Of a DNA stretch of 64,000 nucleotides, positions 1 through 8,400 are shown piece after piece. A program made the translations under genes and the position numbers. The stretch lies in the NCBI RefSeq assembly GCF_030295385.1, contig NZ_AP027079.1:2480001-2544000 (forward strand). The letters run 5' to 3'. The DNA comes from Geothrix oryzae. GTDB taxonomy: Bacteria > Acidobacteriota > Holophagae > Holophagales > Holophagaceae. The notes under the pieces are model-generated. The model worked only from the letters and a program-made list of their open reading frames with translations, was not told the DNA's origin and did no database searches. Position 1 is the stretch's first letter; each line of letters opens with the position of its first letter.

Positions 1-301
1 GGTGCGCGACCTGGCGGAGTCCGGCTTCATCCCCAGCTTCTGCACTGGCTGCTATCGCATGGGCCGTACCGGCGCCGACTTCATGGATCTCGCCAAGCCT
101 GGTGAGATCAAGCTCCATTGCCAACCCAACGCCCTCTCCACCCTCCAGGAGTTCGTGGAGGACCATGCCAGCCCCGCCACCCGCGCCGCGGCCGAAATCC
201 TGGTCGCGGGGAGCCTCGCCGCCATGGACGACCGGGCCCGCACCCGCGCCGGGGCCATGGTGGCGCGCGTGCGGCGCGGCGAACGCGATGTGTTCTGCTG
301 A
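1..301 (+). CDS. hydG: [FeFe]-hydrogenase maturase HydG, C-terminal end (partial)
   Basis: This is the last ~99 residues of HydG, cut by the window edge; the reading frame begins at base 2. HydG is a radical-SAM tyrosine lyase that makes the CO and CN ligands of the H-cluster. What remains is its C-terminal auxiliary-cluster domain: a CTGC pair followed about 22 residues later by a third cysteine in KLHCQPNALSTLQE, the CX2C-X22-C pattern that separates HydG from ThiH. hydF starts 15 bp downstream and hydE follows, so this is the first visible gene of a maturase operon. The radical-SAM core cannot be checked here. Confidence 0.93.
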   Translation, partial: VRDLAESGFIPSFCTGCYRMGRTGADFMDLAKPGEIKLHCQPNALSTLQEFVEDHASPATRAAAEILVAGSLAAMDDRARTRAGAMVARVRRGERDVFC

Positions 302-316
302 CGGATCGGAAACCCC

Positions 317-1537
317 ATGCAGCCCGCGCCCCGCACCCTCCGCCTCCACATCGGCCTCTTCGGGCGCCGCAATGTGGGGAAGTCCTCCCTGCTGAACGCC
401 CTCACGCGCCAGCAGGTCTCCCTCGTGTCCGAGCAGGCGGGCACCACCACGGATCCCGTGGAGAAGCCCATGGAGCTGCGGCCGCTGGGCCCGGTGCTCT
501 TCGTGGATACGGCGGGTCTGGATGACGAGGGCGCCCTCGGGGGCCAGCGCATGGCCCGCACCCGCGCCGTCTTCGAGCGGGTGGACCTGGCCCTCCTCGT
601 GGCCGAAGCCGGGGCCTGGGGCCCCTTCGAGGATGCCCTCCTGGCCGAGCTGAAGCAGCGGGACATCCCCACCGTGGGGGTCCTGAACAAGGCCGATCTC
701 GCGGCGCCCCCGGAATCCGAATGGGCCCGCATCGAGGCCCTGGGGACGCCCTGCGTGCCGGTCTCCGCCCAGAGCGGCGAGGGGCTGCCGGAGCTGAAGG
801 AGGCCCTGCTCCTGGCCGCGCCCGGCGGGTTCCTCGACTCCCGGCAACTGCTCGCGGACCTGGTCCCCGCGGGGCAGGTGGCGATCCTGGTGATGCCCAT
901 CGATTCGGAGGCCCCGAAGGGGCGCCTCATCCTGCCCCAGGTCATGGCCATCCGCGATCTGCTGGACGGCCACGGCCTGGCCCTGGTGGTGCAGGAAAAC
1001 GAGCTGCCGGCGGCGCTGGAGGGGCTGAAGCGCCCCCCCGCCCTGGTCGTCACTGATTCCCAGGCCTTCCAGGGCGTCTCCACCCGGGTCCCCGCCGACA
1101 TCCCCCTCACCTCCTTCAGCATCCTGTTGAGCCGGTTCCACGGCGACCTGCGGGCCCAGGTGCGTGGCACCGTCGCCATCGACCGCCTCCGCGGCGGCGA
1201 GCGCGTGCTGGTGGCCGAAGGCTGCACCCATCACCCCGGCGACGAGGACATCGGCCGCGTGAAGATCCCCCGCTGGCTCGAGACCAAAGTGGGCGCGCCG
1301 CTGCGCTTCGAGCACATCCAGGGGCGGGACTTCCCGACAGATCTCGCCCGCTACGCCCTGGTGGTCCACTGCGGGAACTGCATGGGCAACCGCCGCGAAA
1401 TGCTGTCCCGCATCCAGCGCTGCGAGAACGCCGGGGTTCCCATCACCAACTACGGGCTGGCCATCGCCCGCGCCAAGGGCATCCTCGACCGCGCGCTGCG
1501 CCCCTTTCCGGAAGCCCTGGAGGCCCTGCGTGGCTGA
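317..1537 (+). CDS. hydF: [FeFe]-hydrogenase maturation GTPase HydF
   Basis: HydF is the scaffold that receives the 2Fe subcluster precursor and delivers it to apo-hydrogenase. The 406-residue length is normal. The N-terminal GTPase domain shows a P-loop (GRRNVGKS, residues ~16-23), DTAGLDD and NKAD. The C-terminal third holds the Fe-S ligand set: CTHHPGDED near residue 300 and HCGNC near residue 353. The last codons overlap the start of hydE by 8 bp, indicating translational coupling. The ATG is preceded by a GGAA-type ribosome site. Confidence 0.97.
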   Translation: MQPAPRTLRLHIGLFGRRNVGKSSLLNALTRQQVSLVSEQAGTTTDPVEKPMELRPLGPVLFVDTAGLDDEGALGGQRMARTRAVFERVDLALLVAEAGAWGPFEDALLAELKQRDIPTVGVLNKADLAAPPESEWARIEALGTPCVPVSAQSGEGLPELKEALLLAAPGGFLDSRQLLADLVPAGQVAILVMPIDSEAPKGRLILPQVMAIRDLLDGHGLALVVQENELPAALEGLKRPPALVVTDSQAFQGVSTRVPADIPLTSFSILLSRFHGDLRAQVRGTVAIDRLRGGERVLVAEGCTHHPGDEDIGRVKIPRWLETKVGAPLRFEHIQGRDFPTDLARYALVVHCGNCMGNRREMLSRIQRCENAGVPITNYGLAIARAKGILDRALRPFPEALEALRG

Positions 1538-2612
1538 CCTCGACCAGGGCCGCGTGAAGGCCTGGCTCATGGAGGACGACCCCGCCGCCCTCGAACGCCT
1601 CTGGGCCGAGGCGGATGCGGTGCGCCGGGCCCGGGTCGGCGACGAGGTCCACCTGCGCGGCCTCATCGAAGCCTCCAGCTTCTGCGTGCGCGCCTGCCAT
1701 TACTGCGGGCTGCGGGCTCCCGCCCGGGGCCTGGACCGCTACCGCATGACGGGGGAGGAGATCCTCGAGGCGGCCCGGGAGGCCCACCGCCTCGGCTACG
1801 GCAGCGTGGTCATCCAGGCCGGAGAGGACCCGGGCCTCGATCAGGCCTTCATCGCGGAGGCGGTGCGGGCCATCAAGGCCGACACGCCCCTCGCCGTCAC
1901 GCTTTCCCTGGGGGAACGGAGCGACGAGGAGCTGGCCGCCTGGAAGGCCGCCGGGGCGGACCGCTACCTGCTGCGCTTCGAGACCGGCGATCCGGAGCTG
2001 TACCACCTCATCCATCCGGATCTGCCGGGCCGGCCCAGCGACCGCCTGGCCCAGCTCCGCCGCATGCGGGACATGGGCTACGAGATCGGCACCGGCGTGA
2101 TGGTGGGCATCCCGGGCCAGACCTGGGACATCCTCGCCGCCGACCTGCTCCGCTTCCGCGAATTCGACATGGACATGCTCGGGATCGGCCCCTTCCTGCC
2201 CAGCCCCCGGACGCCCATGGGCGGGCCGGATGCCCCGTCCTACCTGGCCCTGCGGGACCAGGTCCCCAATGACGAACTCACCACCCTCAAGGCCGTGGCC
2301 CTGACGCGACTGCTCTGCCCCGAGGCCAACATCCCCAGCACCACCGCCCTCGCCACCCTCGACCACGCCCAGGGACGCGAGCTGGCCCTGATGCGCGGGG
2401 CCAATGTCGTGATGCCCAATGTGACGCCCGTGGGCTATCGCATCCGCTACGAGATCTACCCCGGCAAGGCCTGCGTGAGCGAGACGGCGGAGGCCTGCCG
2501 GGGCTGCCTGGAAACCCGCATCCGCGCCCTGGGAAGGCAGGTCGGCCGGGGGCCTGGGGGCCGCCTCAGAACAGAGTGTAAAGATTTAGCCGGATGTGAT
2601 TTCCATCACTGA
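1530..2612 (+). CDS. hydE: [FeFe]-hydrogenase maturation radical-SAM protein HydE
   Basis: HydE is a radical-SAM enzyme of H-cluster assembly, acting with HydG and HydF. The 360-residue protein carries the CX3CX2C motif (CVRACHYC, residues ~51-58). The next segment, through YRMTGEEILE, and the downstream barrel with GIGPFLPSPRTPMG are typical of HydE. It overlaps hydF by 8 bp. Its last codons and stop coincide with a GTGA-N6-TCAC palindrome that probably serves the next operon. Three C-terminal cysteines (ACV, CRGC) may hold an accessory cluster. Confidence 0.97.
   Translation: MADLDQGRVKAWLMEDDPAALERLWAEADAVRRARVGDEVHLRGLIEASSFCVRACHYCGLRAPARGLDRYRMTGEEILEAAREAHRLGYGSVVIQAGEDPGLDQAFIAEAVRAIKADTPLAVTLSLGERSDEELAAWKAAGADRYLLRFETGDPELYHLIHPDLPGRPSDRLAQLRRMRDMGYEIGTGVMVGIPGQTWDILAADLLRFREFDMDMLGIGPFLPSPRTPMGGPDAPSYLALRDQVPNDELTTLKAVALTRLLCPEANIPSTTALATLDHAQGRELALMRGANVVMPNVTPVGYRIRYEIYPGKACVSETAEACRGCLETRIRALGRQVGRGPGGRLRTECKDLAGCDFHH
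2595..2610. promoter_or_regulatory. CRP/FNR-family operator candidate upstream of hydBAC
   Basis: TGTGATTTCCATCACT is an inverted repeat with half-sites GTGA and TCAC six bases apart, the CRP-family consensus geometry. It covers the last codons of hydE, 129 bp before the hydB start. Immediately beside it lies a second inverted repeat, TGACC-TATC-GGTCA (2610-2623). A similar GTGA-N6-TCAC site precedes the respiratory operon at 47.2 kb. I cannot identify matching -10/-35 elements, so use as an operator is inferred. Confidence 0.5.
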
Positions 2613-2706
2613 CCTATCGGTCATCAATGAGCAGACTCCCTGTGCAGCTGATGTCCGGTCCGCGGTGTCGGGTCCCCACCCCCCGCCGTCCTCCACATCT
2701 TTGAAT

Positions 2707-2727
2707 CCACCCGTCCCGAGCGGGTGG
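2707..2727 (+). other. Short stem-loop just upstream of the hydB ribosome-binding site
   Basis: CCACCCG and CGGGTGG form a 7-bp stem with a 7-nt loop, ending one base before the AGGAG that serves hydB. The position could influence translation initiation or mRNA stability of the hydrogenase operon. It is small and GC-rich, so chance is possible. Confidence 0.3.
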
Positions 2728-2738
2728 CAGGAGAGTTC

Positions 2739-4919
2739 ATGCCTCTTCCCGTGAGCGACTTCTACCGGTCCCTGGCGGACCGCGCCGTCCGGACCCTGGC
2801 CGACAGGGATCTGGAGAACCGGATCATCATCCAGGTGGGATCCGCCACCTGCGAGCACGCGGCGGGATCCCAGGCCGTGGCCGAGGAGTTCATCCGGCAC
2901 ATCCGGGCCTCCGGCCGGAAGGACATCGTCATCCATCGCACGGGCTGCACGGGCCGCTGCTCGCGCGAGCCCATCCTCGGCGTGCGCCTGCCCGGCCAGC
3001 TGCCCGTCAAGTACGAGCGGGTCAACCGCGATCTGGTCCATCGCATCTTCACCGAGCACATCCAGGGCGGCGCCCCGGTGATGAAGCATGTGCTGGACCA
3101 CAGTGGCGAGGTGCTGCCCGAGCGCGAGTTCCTGTTCTGCGAAGGAGACCGCTGCCAGCGGGGTGGCGTGGACCTCCGCGTCCGGTTCCTGGAGCTGCTT
3201 GCCGAGCACGGCGTCGAACCCCACCGCGTGGGCGTGGCCACCACCAGCTGCTTCGGGGCCTGCGGCCTCGCGGGCGGTCCCGCCGCCAACTATCTCCTGG
3301 TCCGCCCCGAGAAGATCCTCTATCGCGTGACTTCCGAGGCTGATCTGCTGGACATCCTACAGGACCATGTCCTCCAAGGCCGGGTGGTCACCCGCCTGCA
3401 GGTGCAGGAGGAGCCCATCGCCCTCGAGTTCCTGGAACGCTACGGGGATGTGGCGTTCTTCAACCGCCAGAGCCGCATCGCCCTGCGAAACGCGGGCGTC
3501 GTCGATCCCGAGAGCCTCGATGAATACCTCGGCTTCGACGGCTTCAAGGCCCTGGCCACCGCCCTGGAGCGCCGCGACCCCGACTGGGTGATCTCCGAAC
3601 TCACCAAGGCCCGGCTCCGGGGTCGCGGCGGCGGCGGCTTCCTCACGGCCACCAAGTGGACCCTGGCGCGCAAACAGGCCGACACCACCCGCTTCATCAT
3701 CTGCAACGGCGACGAGGGCGACCCGGGCGCCTTCATGGACCGCTCCATGCTCGAGAGCGATCCCTTCAACATCGTCGAGGGCATGATCATCGGCGGCTTC
3801 GCCATCGGCGCGCAGAAGGGGTTCTTCTACATCCGGGCCGAATATCCGCTGGCCATCAAGCGCATCGAACAGGCCATCGCCGCCTGCCGCGCCCAGGGGC
3901 TGCTCGGCCGGGACATCATGGGCTCCGGCTTCGACTTCGACCTGGAGATCCGGCTCGGCGCGGGCGCCTTCGTCTGCGGCGAGGAGACGGCCCTCATCCG
4001 CTCCATCGAAGGCGAGCGGGGCCAGCCGAAGGTGCGCCCACCCTACCCCACCGACCGCGGCCTGTGGGGCCACCCCACGGTGATCAACAATGTGGAGACC
4101 TTCGCCAATGTCTCCGCCATCCTGCGCTACGGCGGCGACTGGTATTCCCGCATCGGCACCGAGAAGAGCGGCGGGACGAAGGTCTTCGCCCTGGCGGGCA
4201 AGGTCCGGCATACGGGCCTCGTGGAGGTGCCGCTGGGCACGACGCTCTCCCGGGTGGTGAATGACATCGGCGGCGGCGTCTCCGGCGGCAAGCAGCTCAA
4301 GGCCATCCAGACCGGCGGCCCCGCGGGCGGCTTCATCCCCGCGGCCATGCAGGGCATGGAGGTGGACTTCGAGCCACTGCAGAAGGCCGGCTCCATCATG
4401 GGCTCCGGCGGCATGATCGTCCTGAGCGAGGACGACTGCATGGTCGACATCGCGAAGTTCTACATGGCCTTCAGCCAGGAGGAGAGCTGCGGGAAGTGCA
4501 CGCCCTGTCGGGAGGGCACCACGCGCATCCTCGAGATCCTGGAGCGCATCACCCTGGGCAAGGGAGAGCTGGCCGACCTGGACAAGCTCGAGCGCCTGTC
4601 CCGCCTCTGCCAGCGCACCAGCCTTTGCGGGCTGGGCCGCGCCGCGCCGAACCCCGTGCTCTCCAGCCTCAAGCACTTCCGCAGCGAGTTCCTGGCCCAC
4701 ATCCAGGACAAGCATTGCCCCGCGAAGAAGTGCGTGGCCCTGATCCGCTACGAGATCAACCCGGAGAAGTGCATCGGCTGCACCATCTGCGATCGCAACT
4801 GCCCCGTGGAGTGCATCTCCGGCGCCCGCAAGGAGGCCCATGTGATCGACCAGGCCGCCTGCATCAAGTGCGGCAATTGCTTCGATGTCTGCAAGTTCGC
4901 TGCAATCGACAGGGTGTAG
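2739..4919 (+). CDS. hydB: NADH-linked [FeFe]-hydrogenase beta subunit with two N-terminal thioredoxin-like domains (HndB-HndC type fusion)
   Basis: This flavin and Fe-S subunit oxidises or reduces NAD(H) and passes electrons to HydA; 726 residues. I chose the ATG with AGGAG five bases upstream over an earlier in-frame GTG. Domains: a first thioredoxin-like ferredoxin domain (~1-115; C38, C70, C74, one expected cysteine replaced), then a second with a full set (C134, C139, C171, C175). A NuoF-like flavin/NADH domain follows (GRGGGGF ~293-299; GDEGDPGAFM), then an SLBB segment, an ESCGKCTPCREGT cluster site (~583), and two C-terminal [4Fe-4S] motifs (CIGCTIC, CIKCGNC). The first domain resembles the separate HndB subunit of Desulfovibrio-type tetrameric enzymes, so this looks like HndB fused to HndC. 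hydA follows after 9 bp. Confidence 0.95.
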   Translation: MPLPVSDFYRSLADRAVRTLADRDLENRIIIQVGSATCEHAAGSQAVAEEFIRHIRASGRKDIVIHRTGCTGRCSREPILGVRLPGQLPVKYERVNRDLVHRIFTEHIQGGAPVMKHVLDHSGEVLPEREFLFCEGDRCQRGGVDLRVRFLELLAEHGVEPHRVGVATTSCFGACGLAGGPAANYLLVRPEKILYRVTSEADLLDILQDHVLQGRVVTRLQVQEEPIALEFLERYGDVAFFNRQSRIALRNAGVVDPESLDEYLGFDGFKALATALERRDPDWVISELTKARLRGRGGGGFLTATKWTLARKQADTTRFIICNGDEGDPGAFMDRSMLESDPFNIVEGMIIGGFAIGAQKGFFYIRAEYPLAIKRIEQAIAACRAQGLLGRDIMGSGFDFDLEIRLGAGAFVCGEETALIRSIEGERGQPKVRPPYPTDRGLWGHPTVINNVETFANVSAILRYGGDWYSRIGTEKSGGTKVFALAGKVRHTGLVEVPLGTTLSRVVNDIGGGVSGGKQLKAIQTGGPAGGFIPAAMQGMEVDFEPLQKAGSIMGSGGMIVLSEDDCMVDIAKFYMAFSQEESCGKCTPCREGTTRILEILERITLGKGELADLDKLERLSRLCQRTSLCGLGRAAPNPVLSSLKHFRSEFLAHIQDKHCPAKKCVALIRYEINPEKCIGCTICDRNCPVECISGARKEAHVIDQAACIKCGNCFDVCKFAAIDRV

Positions 4920-4928
4920 GAGTCTGCG

Positions 4929-6692
4929 ATGTCCCAGATGATCAGCCTCAAGATCGACGGCGAGCCCATCCTCGTTCCGGCCGGAACCACGGTCATGGAC
5001 GCGGCGGAAACCCTCGGCATCCACATCCCCCGCCTCTGCTACCACCCCGAGCTCAGCCTCGAGGGCAACTGCCGGGTCTGCGTGGTGCAGGTCGAGGGCT
5101 TCGACCACTGCCTGGCCTCCTGCGCCACCACCGCCTGGGAGGGCATGGAGGTCCAGACCAACAGCCCCGTCATCCGCGAGGCCCGCCGCGACATCGTGGA
5201 ACTGCTGCTGGACAACCACCCCAAGGACTGCCAGACCTGCGACCGCGATGGCATCTGCGAACTGCAGAACCTGGCCTACCGCATGGGCGTGCGCGAGCGG
5301 CACTTCGAGGGCAGGCGCAAGCAGTTCCCCATCGACGACGCCGGGGCCTCCGTGGTGCGCAACGCGGAAAAGTGCATCCTCTGCGGCCGCTGCATCCGGG
5401 TCTGCGGTGAGGTGCAGGGCGTGTTCAACCTCAGCCAGCACGGCCGCGGCTTCACCACCGTGGTGGGCCCCGCCAACCTGGCGCCCATGGACGAGAGCGC
5501 CTGCATCCAGTGCGGCCAGTGCGTGAGCGTGTGCCCCACGGCCGCCTTCCTCGAACAGGATCACACCGAGCGCGTGTGGAAGGCGCTCGGGTTCCCCCGG
5601 ACGGAAAAGCATGTGGTGGTCACCACCGCCCCCGCCATCCGCGCCGCCCTCGGCGAGGCCTTCGGCCTGCCCATGGGCACGCCGGTCACCGGGAAGATGG
5701 TCACGGCCCTGCGCCGCATGGGCTTCGACGCCATCTTCGATGTCAACTTCAGCGCCGACCTCACCATCATGGAAGAGGCCCACGAACTGCTGAACCGCCT
5801 CGATGGCGGCGGCCCCCTGCCCCTGCTCACCTCCTGCAGCCCCGGCTGGGTGAGCTTCCTGGAGAAGTTCTATCCGGAGCTCATCCCCCACATGTCGAGC
5901 TGCAAGAGCCCGATGCAGATGCAGTCCACCCTCATCAAGACCTACTACGCGCAGCAGAAGGGGCTGGATCCCAAGGACATCTATGTGGTGTCCGTCATGC
6001 CCTGCGTGGCCAAGAAGTTCGAAGCCGCCCGCCCCGAGCATGTCCTCGATGGAAGCCCCACCACGGACGCGGTCATCACCACGCGCGAGCTGGCCCAGAT
6101 GATCAAGTCCTACGGCATCGACTTCACCCGCCTGCCCGACAGCGACTTCGACCACCCCCTGGGGACCTCGTCGGGAGCCGGCGACATCTTCGGCGCCACC
6201 GGCGGCGTGATGGAGGCGGCACTGCGCACGGCGGCCTTCAAGCTCACCGGGAAGAACCTCGGAAACCTGGAACTGACCGAAGTCCGCGGCGTCACCGGCG
6301 AGATCCGGGAGGCCACCGTGACCCTGGCCGGAAAGACCCTGAATGTGGCCGTGGCCAACGGCCTCCAGAACGCCAAGATCCTCCTCGAGGCGGTGAAGCG
6401 CGGCGAGAAGGACTACCACCTCATCGAAATCATGGCCTGCCCCGGCGGCTGCATCTGCGGGGGCGGCCAGCCCTACCCGCCCATCGGCACCTACACCATG
6501 AACCACGACCTGGCCCGGGCCCGCGCCAAGGCCCTCTACAGCATCGATTCCGCCAAGACCCTGCGCTGCAGCCACGACAACCCCGATGTGCAGAAGCTCT
6601 ATGCCGACTTCCTCGGCGAGCCCCTGAGCCACCGGGCCCATGAGTTGCTCCACACCCACTACACCGCCCGCACGCCCCGGGGGATCCGATGA
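4929..6692 (+). CDS. hydA: [FeFe]-hydrogenase catalytic subunit HydA
   Basis: The H2-activating subunit, 587 residues, probably cytoplasmic since no signal peptide is seen. The N-terminus is a [2Fe-2S] ferredoxin fold (LCYHPELS...CRVC), then a His/Cys cluster region (CQTCDRDGIC), then two [4Fe-4S] motifs (CILCGRC and CIQCGQC). All three H-cluster signatures are intact: L1 TSCSPGW (C303) with C325, L2 MPCVAKK (C359), and L3 MACPGGCICGGGQP (C504, C508). With HydB and HydC it forms the trimeric NAD-linked, possibly ferredoxin-bifurcating, enzyme. AGGAG lies six bases before the ATG. The stop overlaps hydC by 4 bp. Confidence 0.97.
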   Translation: MSQMISLKIDGEPILVPAGTTVMDAAETLGIHIPRLCYHPELSLEGNCRVCVVQVEGFDHCLASCATTAWEGMEVQTNSPVIREARRDIVELLLDNHPKDCQTCDRDGICELQNLAYRMGVRERHFEGRRKQFPIDDAGASVVRNAEKCILCGRCIRVCGEVQGVFNLSQHGRGFTTVVGPANLAPMDESACIQCGQCVSVCPTAAFLEQDHTERVWKALGFPRTEKHVVVTTAPAIRAALGEAFGLPMGTPVTGKMVTALRRMGFDAIFDVNFSADLTIMEEAHELLNRLDGGGPLPLLTSCSPGWVSFLEKFYPELIPHMSSCKSPMQMQSTLIKTYYAQQKGLDPKDIYVVSVMPCVAKKFEAARPEHVLDGSPTTDAVITTRELAQMIKSYGIDFTRLPDSDFDHPLGTSSGAGDIFGATGGVMEAALRTAAFKLTGKNLGNLELTEVRGVTGEIREATVTLAGKTLNVAVANGLQNAKILLEAVKRGEKDYHLIEIMACPGGCICGGGQPYPPIGTYTMNHDLARARAKALYSIDSAKTLRCSHDNPDVQKLYADFLGEPLSHRAHELLHTHYTARTPRGIR

Positions 6693-7252
6693 GCGACTGC
6701 CGCCCCTGCTCCACCGACAACTGGCCCGAGCTGGAACGCGGTTTCCGCGCCATGCTGCCCGAGGACATCCTCGCCTTCATCGATGCCCACCGGCACCAGG
6801 AGCGCAGCGAGAGCCTGCTCATCGCCACGCTCCACCAGGTGCAGGCCCACTTCGGCCACCTGGGCCCCGGCCACCTCGAGGCCGTGGCCCAGCTCATGCA
6901 GATCCCCCTGGCCAAGGTCACGGGGGTCGCCACCTTCTACCACTACTTCCGGCTCCAGCCCCGCGGCAGGTACCTCATCAATGTCTGTCTCGGCACCGCC
7001 TGCTATGTGAAGGGCGCGGAGAAGGTGGCCCAGAAGCTCCAGGACGAGCTGGGCATCCGCTTCGGCGAGACCAGCAAGGACGGCATCTTCAGCCTCGAGA
7101 GCACCCGCTGCGTGGGTACCTGCGGCCTGGCGCCCGTGGTGATGATCGGTGACGAGGTCCACGGCCCGCTCACGCCCAGCCAGGTGCCCGGCCTGCTGGA
7201 GAGCTACCTCGCCCGCGCCGCCGAGGACCTGGTGGCCGAACCGTCCCGCTGA
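6689..7252 (+). CDS. hydC: NADH-linked hydrogenase gamma subunit HydC (NuoE-like)
   Basis: A 187-residue NuoE/HndA-family [2Fe-2S] protein, the third subunit of the hydrogenase. The family helix region (RSESLLIATLHQVQ, GVATFYHYF) precedes a thioredoxin-like domain with CLGTAC (CX4C) and CVGTC (CX3C) cluster ligands. The start ATG overlaps the hydA stop in an ATGA junction, so translation is probably coupled. The last 49 bp are antisense to the end of the convergent MFS gene. Operon order is therefore B-A-C rather than the frequent C-B-A. Confidence 0.95.
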   Translation: MSDCRPCSTDNWPELERGFRAMLPEDILAFIDAHRHQERSESLLIATLHQVQAHFGHLGPGHLEAVAQLMQIPLAKVTGVATFYHYFRLQPRGRYLINVCLGTACYVKGAEKVAQKLQDELGIRFGETSKDGIFSLESTRCVGTCGLAPVVMIGDEVHGPLTPSQVPGLLESYLARAAEDLVAEPSR

Positions 7253-8400
7253 GCCAGCCGCATCTCCACCACGCCGGTGCTCAGGGGCACCAGCAGCACG
7301 CCCGCCGCCAGCGCCACCACCCCATGCCAGCCCGCCAGGTGGTAGGCGTGGCCACTGAGGGTGATGCCCGCGGCGCCCCCCAGGTAGTAGAAGAGCACAT
7401 AGAAGGCGTTGGCCCGGCCCCGTCCGGCGCTGAGCTTGCGGTTCAGGGCTCCCGCCGCCGAGGCGTGGAGGGTGAAGAAGCCGGCGCAGATCAGGGCCAG
7501 GGCCACGGCCATGGCCCAGCCCCGGGGGACCAGGGTGACCGCGAGCCCCGCCCCGAAGGTCAGCGCCCCCACCACCATGGCCGTACCGTTGCCGACGCGG
7601 TTGCTGAGGCGCCCCGCCAGGGGCCCCGCCACCACGCCCACGAGGTAGGAGAGGTAGAGCAGGGTCACCGCCCGGGTGGACCAGTGGAAGGGCGCGCCGT
7701 GGAGGTAGAAGGGCATGTAGTTGAAGACCGACGAGAACACGAAGAAGGCCCCGGCGCTCACGCAGTAGAGGCGGAACAGGTCGTGCCGGAACAGCACATC
7801 GCGGAAGCGCACCGTCTCGGCCCCGCGGATCTCGTCGTGGCGCTCTCTGGGCAGCCCGGCATGGGCTGCCAGGGTGGCCACCAGCAGCAGGCCCGCCGCG
7901 ACGAGGAAGGCCCAGCGCCAGTGGGCCGGCGGCAGGACGAACCCGCCCAGCAGGCGACCCGAGAGCCCCCCGACGACCGTGGCGGACACATAGGAGCCCA
8001 TCACCACATTGAGCCGCTCCGCGGGCATCTCCCGGGCCAGGTAGGCGGCCAGGCAGGTGGTGAGAGCCGGCACGAAGAGCCCCTGCAGGAACCGCGCGGC
8101 CACCAGCAGCGGCAGGGTGGGCGCCAGGGCCGAGGCCACTCCCGCCGCCGAGACCACCAGGCCGCCCGTGAGCAGGATCGGGCGGATGGGCAGCCGGTCC
8201 GCCAGCGCCCCGAAGGGCAGGTTCGCCACGGCGATGCCCAGCACCACGGCCGACACCGTCATCGAGGCGGCACCCTCGCCCACCCCGAAGGTCTGCCGCA
8301 GCACCGGCAACACCGGCTGGGGGATGTAGACCGTGGTGAACACGGCACTGACCAGCGCGAACACCAGCCACTGGAGGCGGGTGGCGGGGTCCTTCGGCAT
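7204..8400 (-). CDS. MFS transporter (drug/sugar efflux type)
   Basis: A 398-residue major facilitator with about 12 hydrophobic helices. The signature RLPIRPILLTGG-like loop follows GALADR between helices 2 and 3. Typical N-terminal words include VYIPQPVLPVLRQTF, which resembles YnfM/arabinose-efflux type permeases. Substrate is unknown. It starts with ATG overlapping the rsmI stop by one base (TGATG), so the two are co-transcribed. Its 3' end overlaps hydC by 49 bp on the opposite strand, leaving no room for a terminator between the converging operons. Confidence 0.88.
   Translation of the reverse strand: MPKDPATRLQWLVFALVSAVFTTVYIPQPVLPVLRQTFGVGEGAASMTVSAVVLGIAVANLPFGALADRLPIRPILLTGGLVVSAAGVASALAPTLPLLVAARFLQGLFVPALTTCLAAYLAREMPAERLNVVMGSYVSATVVGGLSGRLLGGFVLPPAHWRWAFLVAAGLLLVATLAAHAGLPRERHDEIRGAETVRFRDVLFRHDLFRLYCVSAGAFFVFSSVFNYMPFYLHGAPFHWSTRAVTLLYLSYLVGVVAGPLAGRLSNRVGNGTAMVVGALTFGAGLAVTLVPRGWAMAVALALICAGFFTLHASAAGALNRKLSAGRGRANAFYVLFYYLGGAAGITLSGHAYHLAGWHGVVALAAGVLLVPLSTGVVEMRLAQRDGSATRSSAARAR

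Noticed and set aside
3357-6659. 1100-residue antisense frame opposite hydB/hydA
   Set aside because: A shadow of GC-rich codon usage; composition is low-complexity and the plus-strand genes carry complete catalytic motifs.
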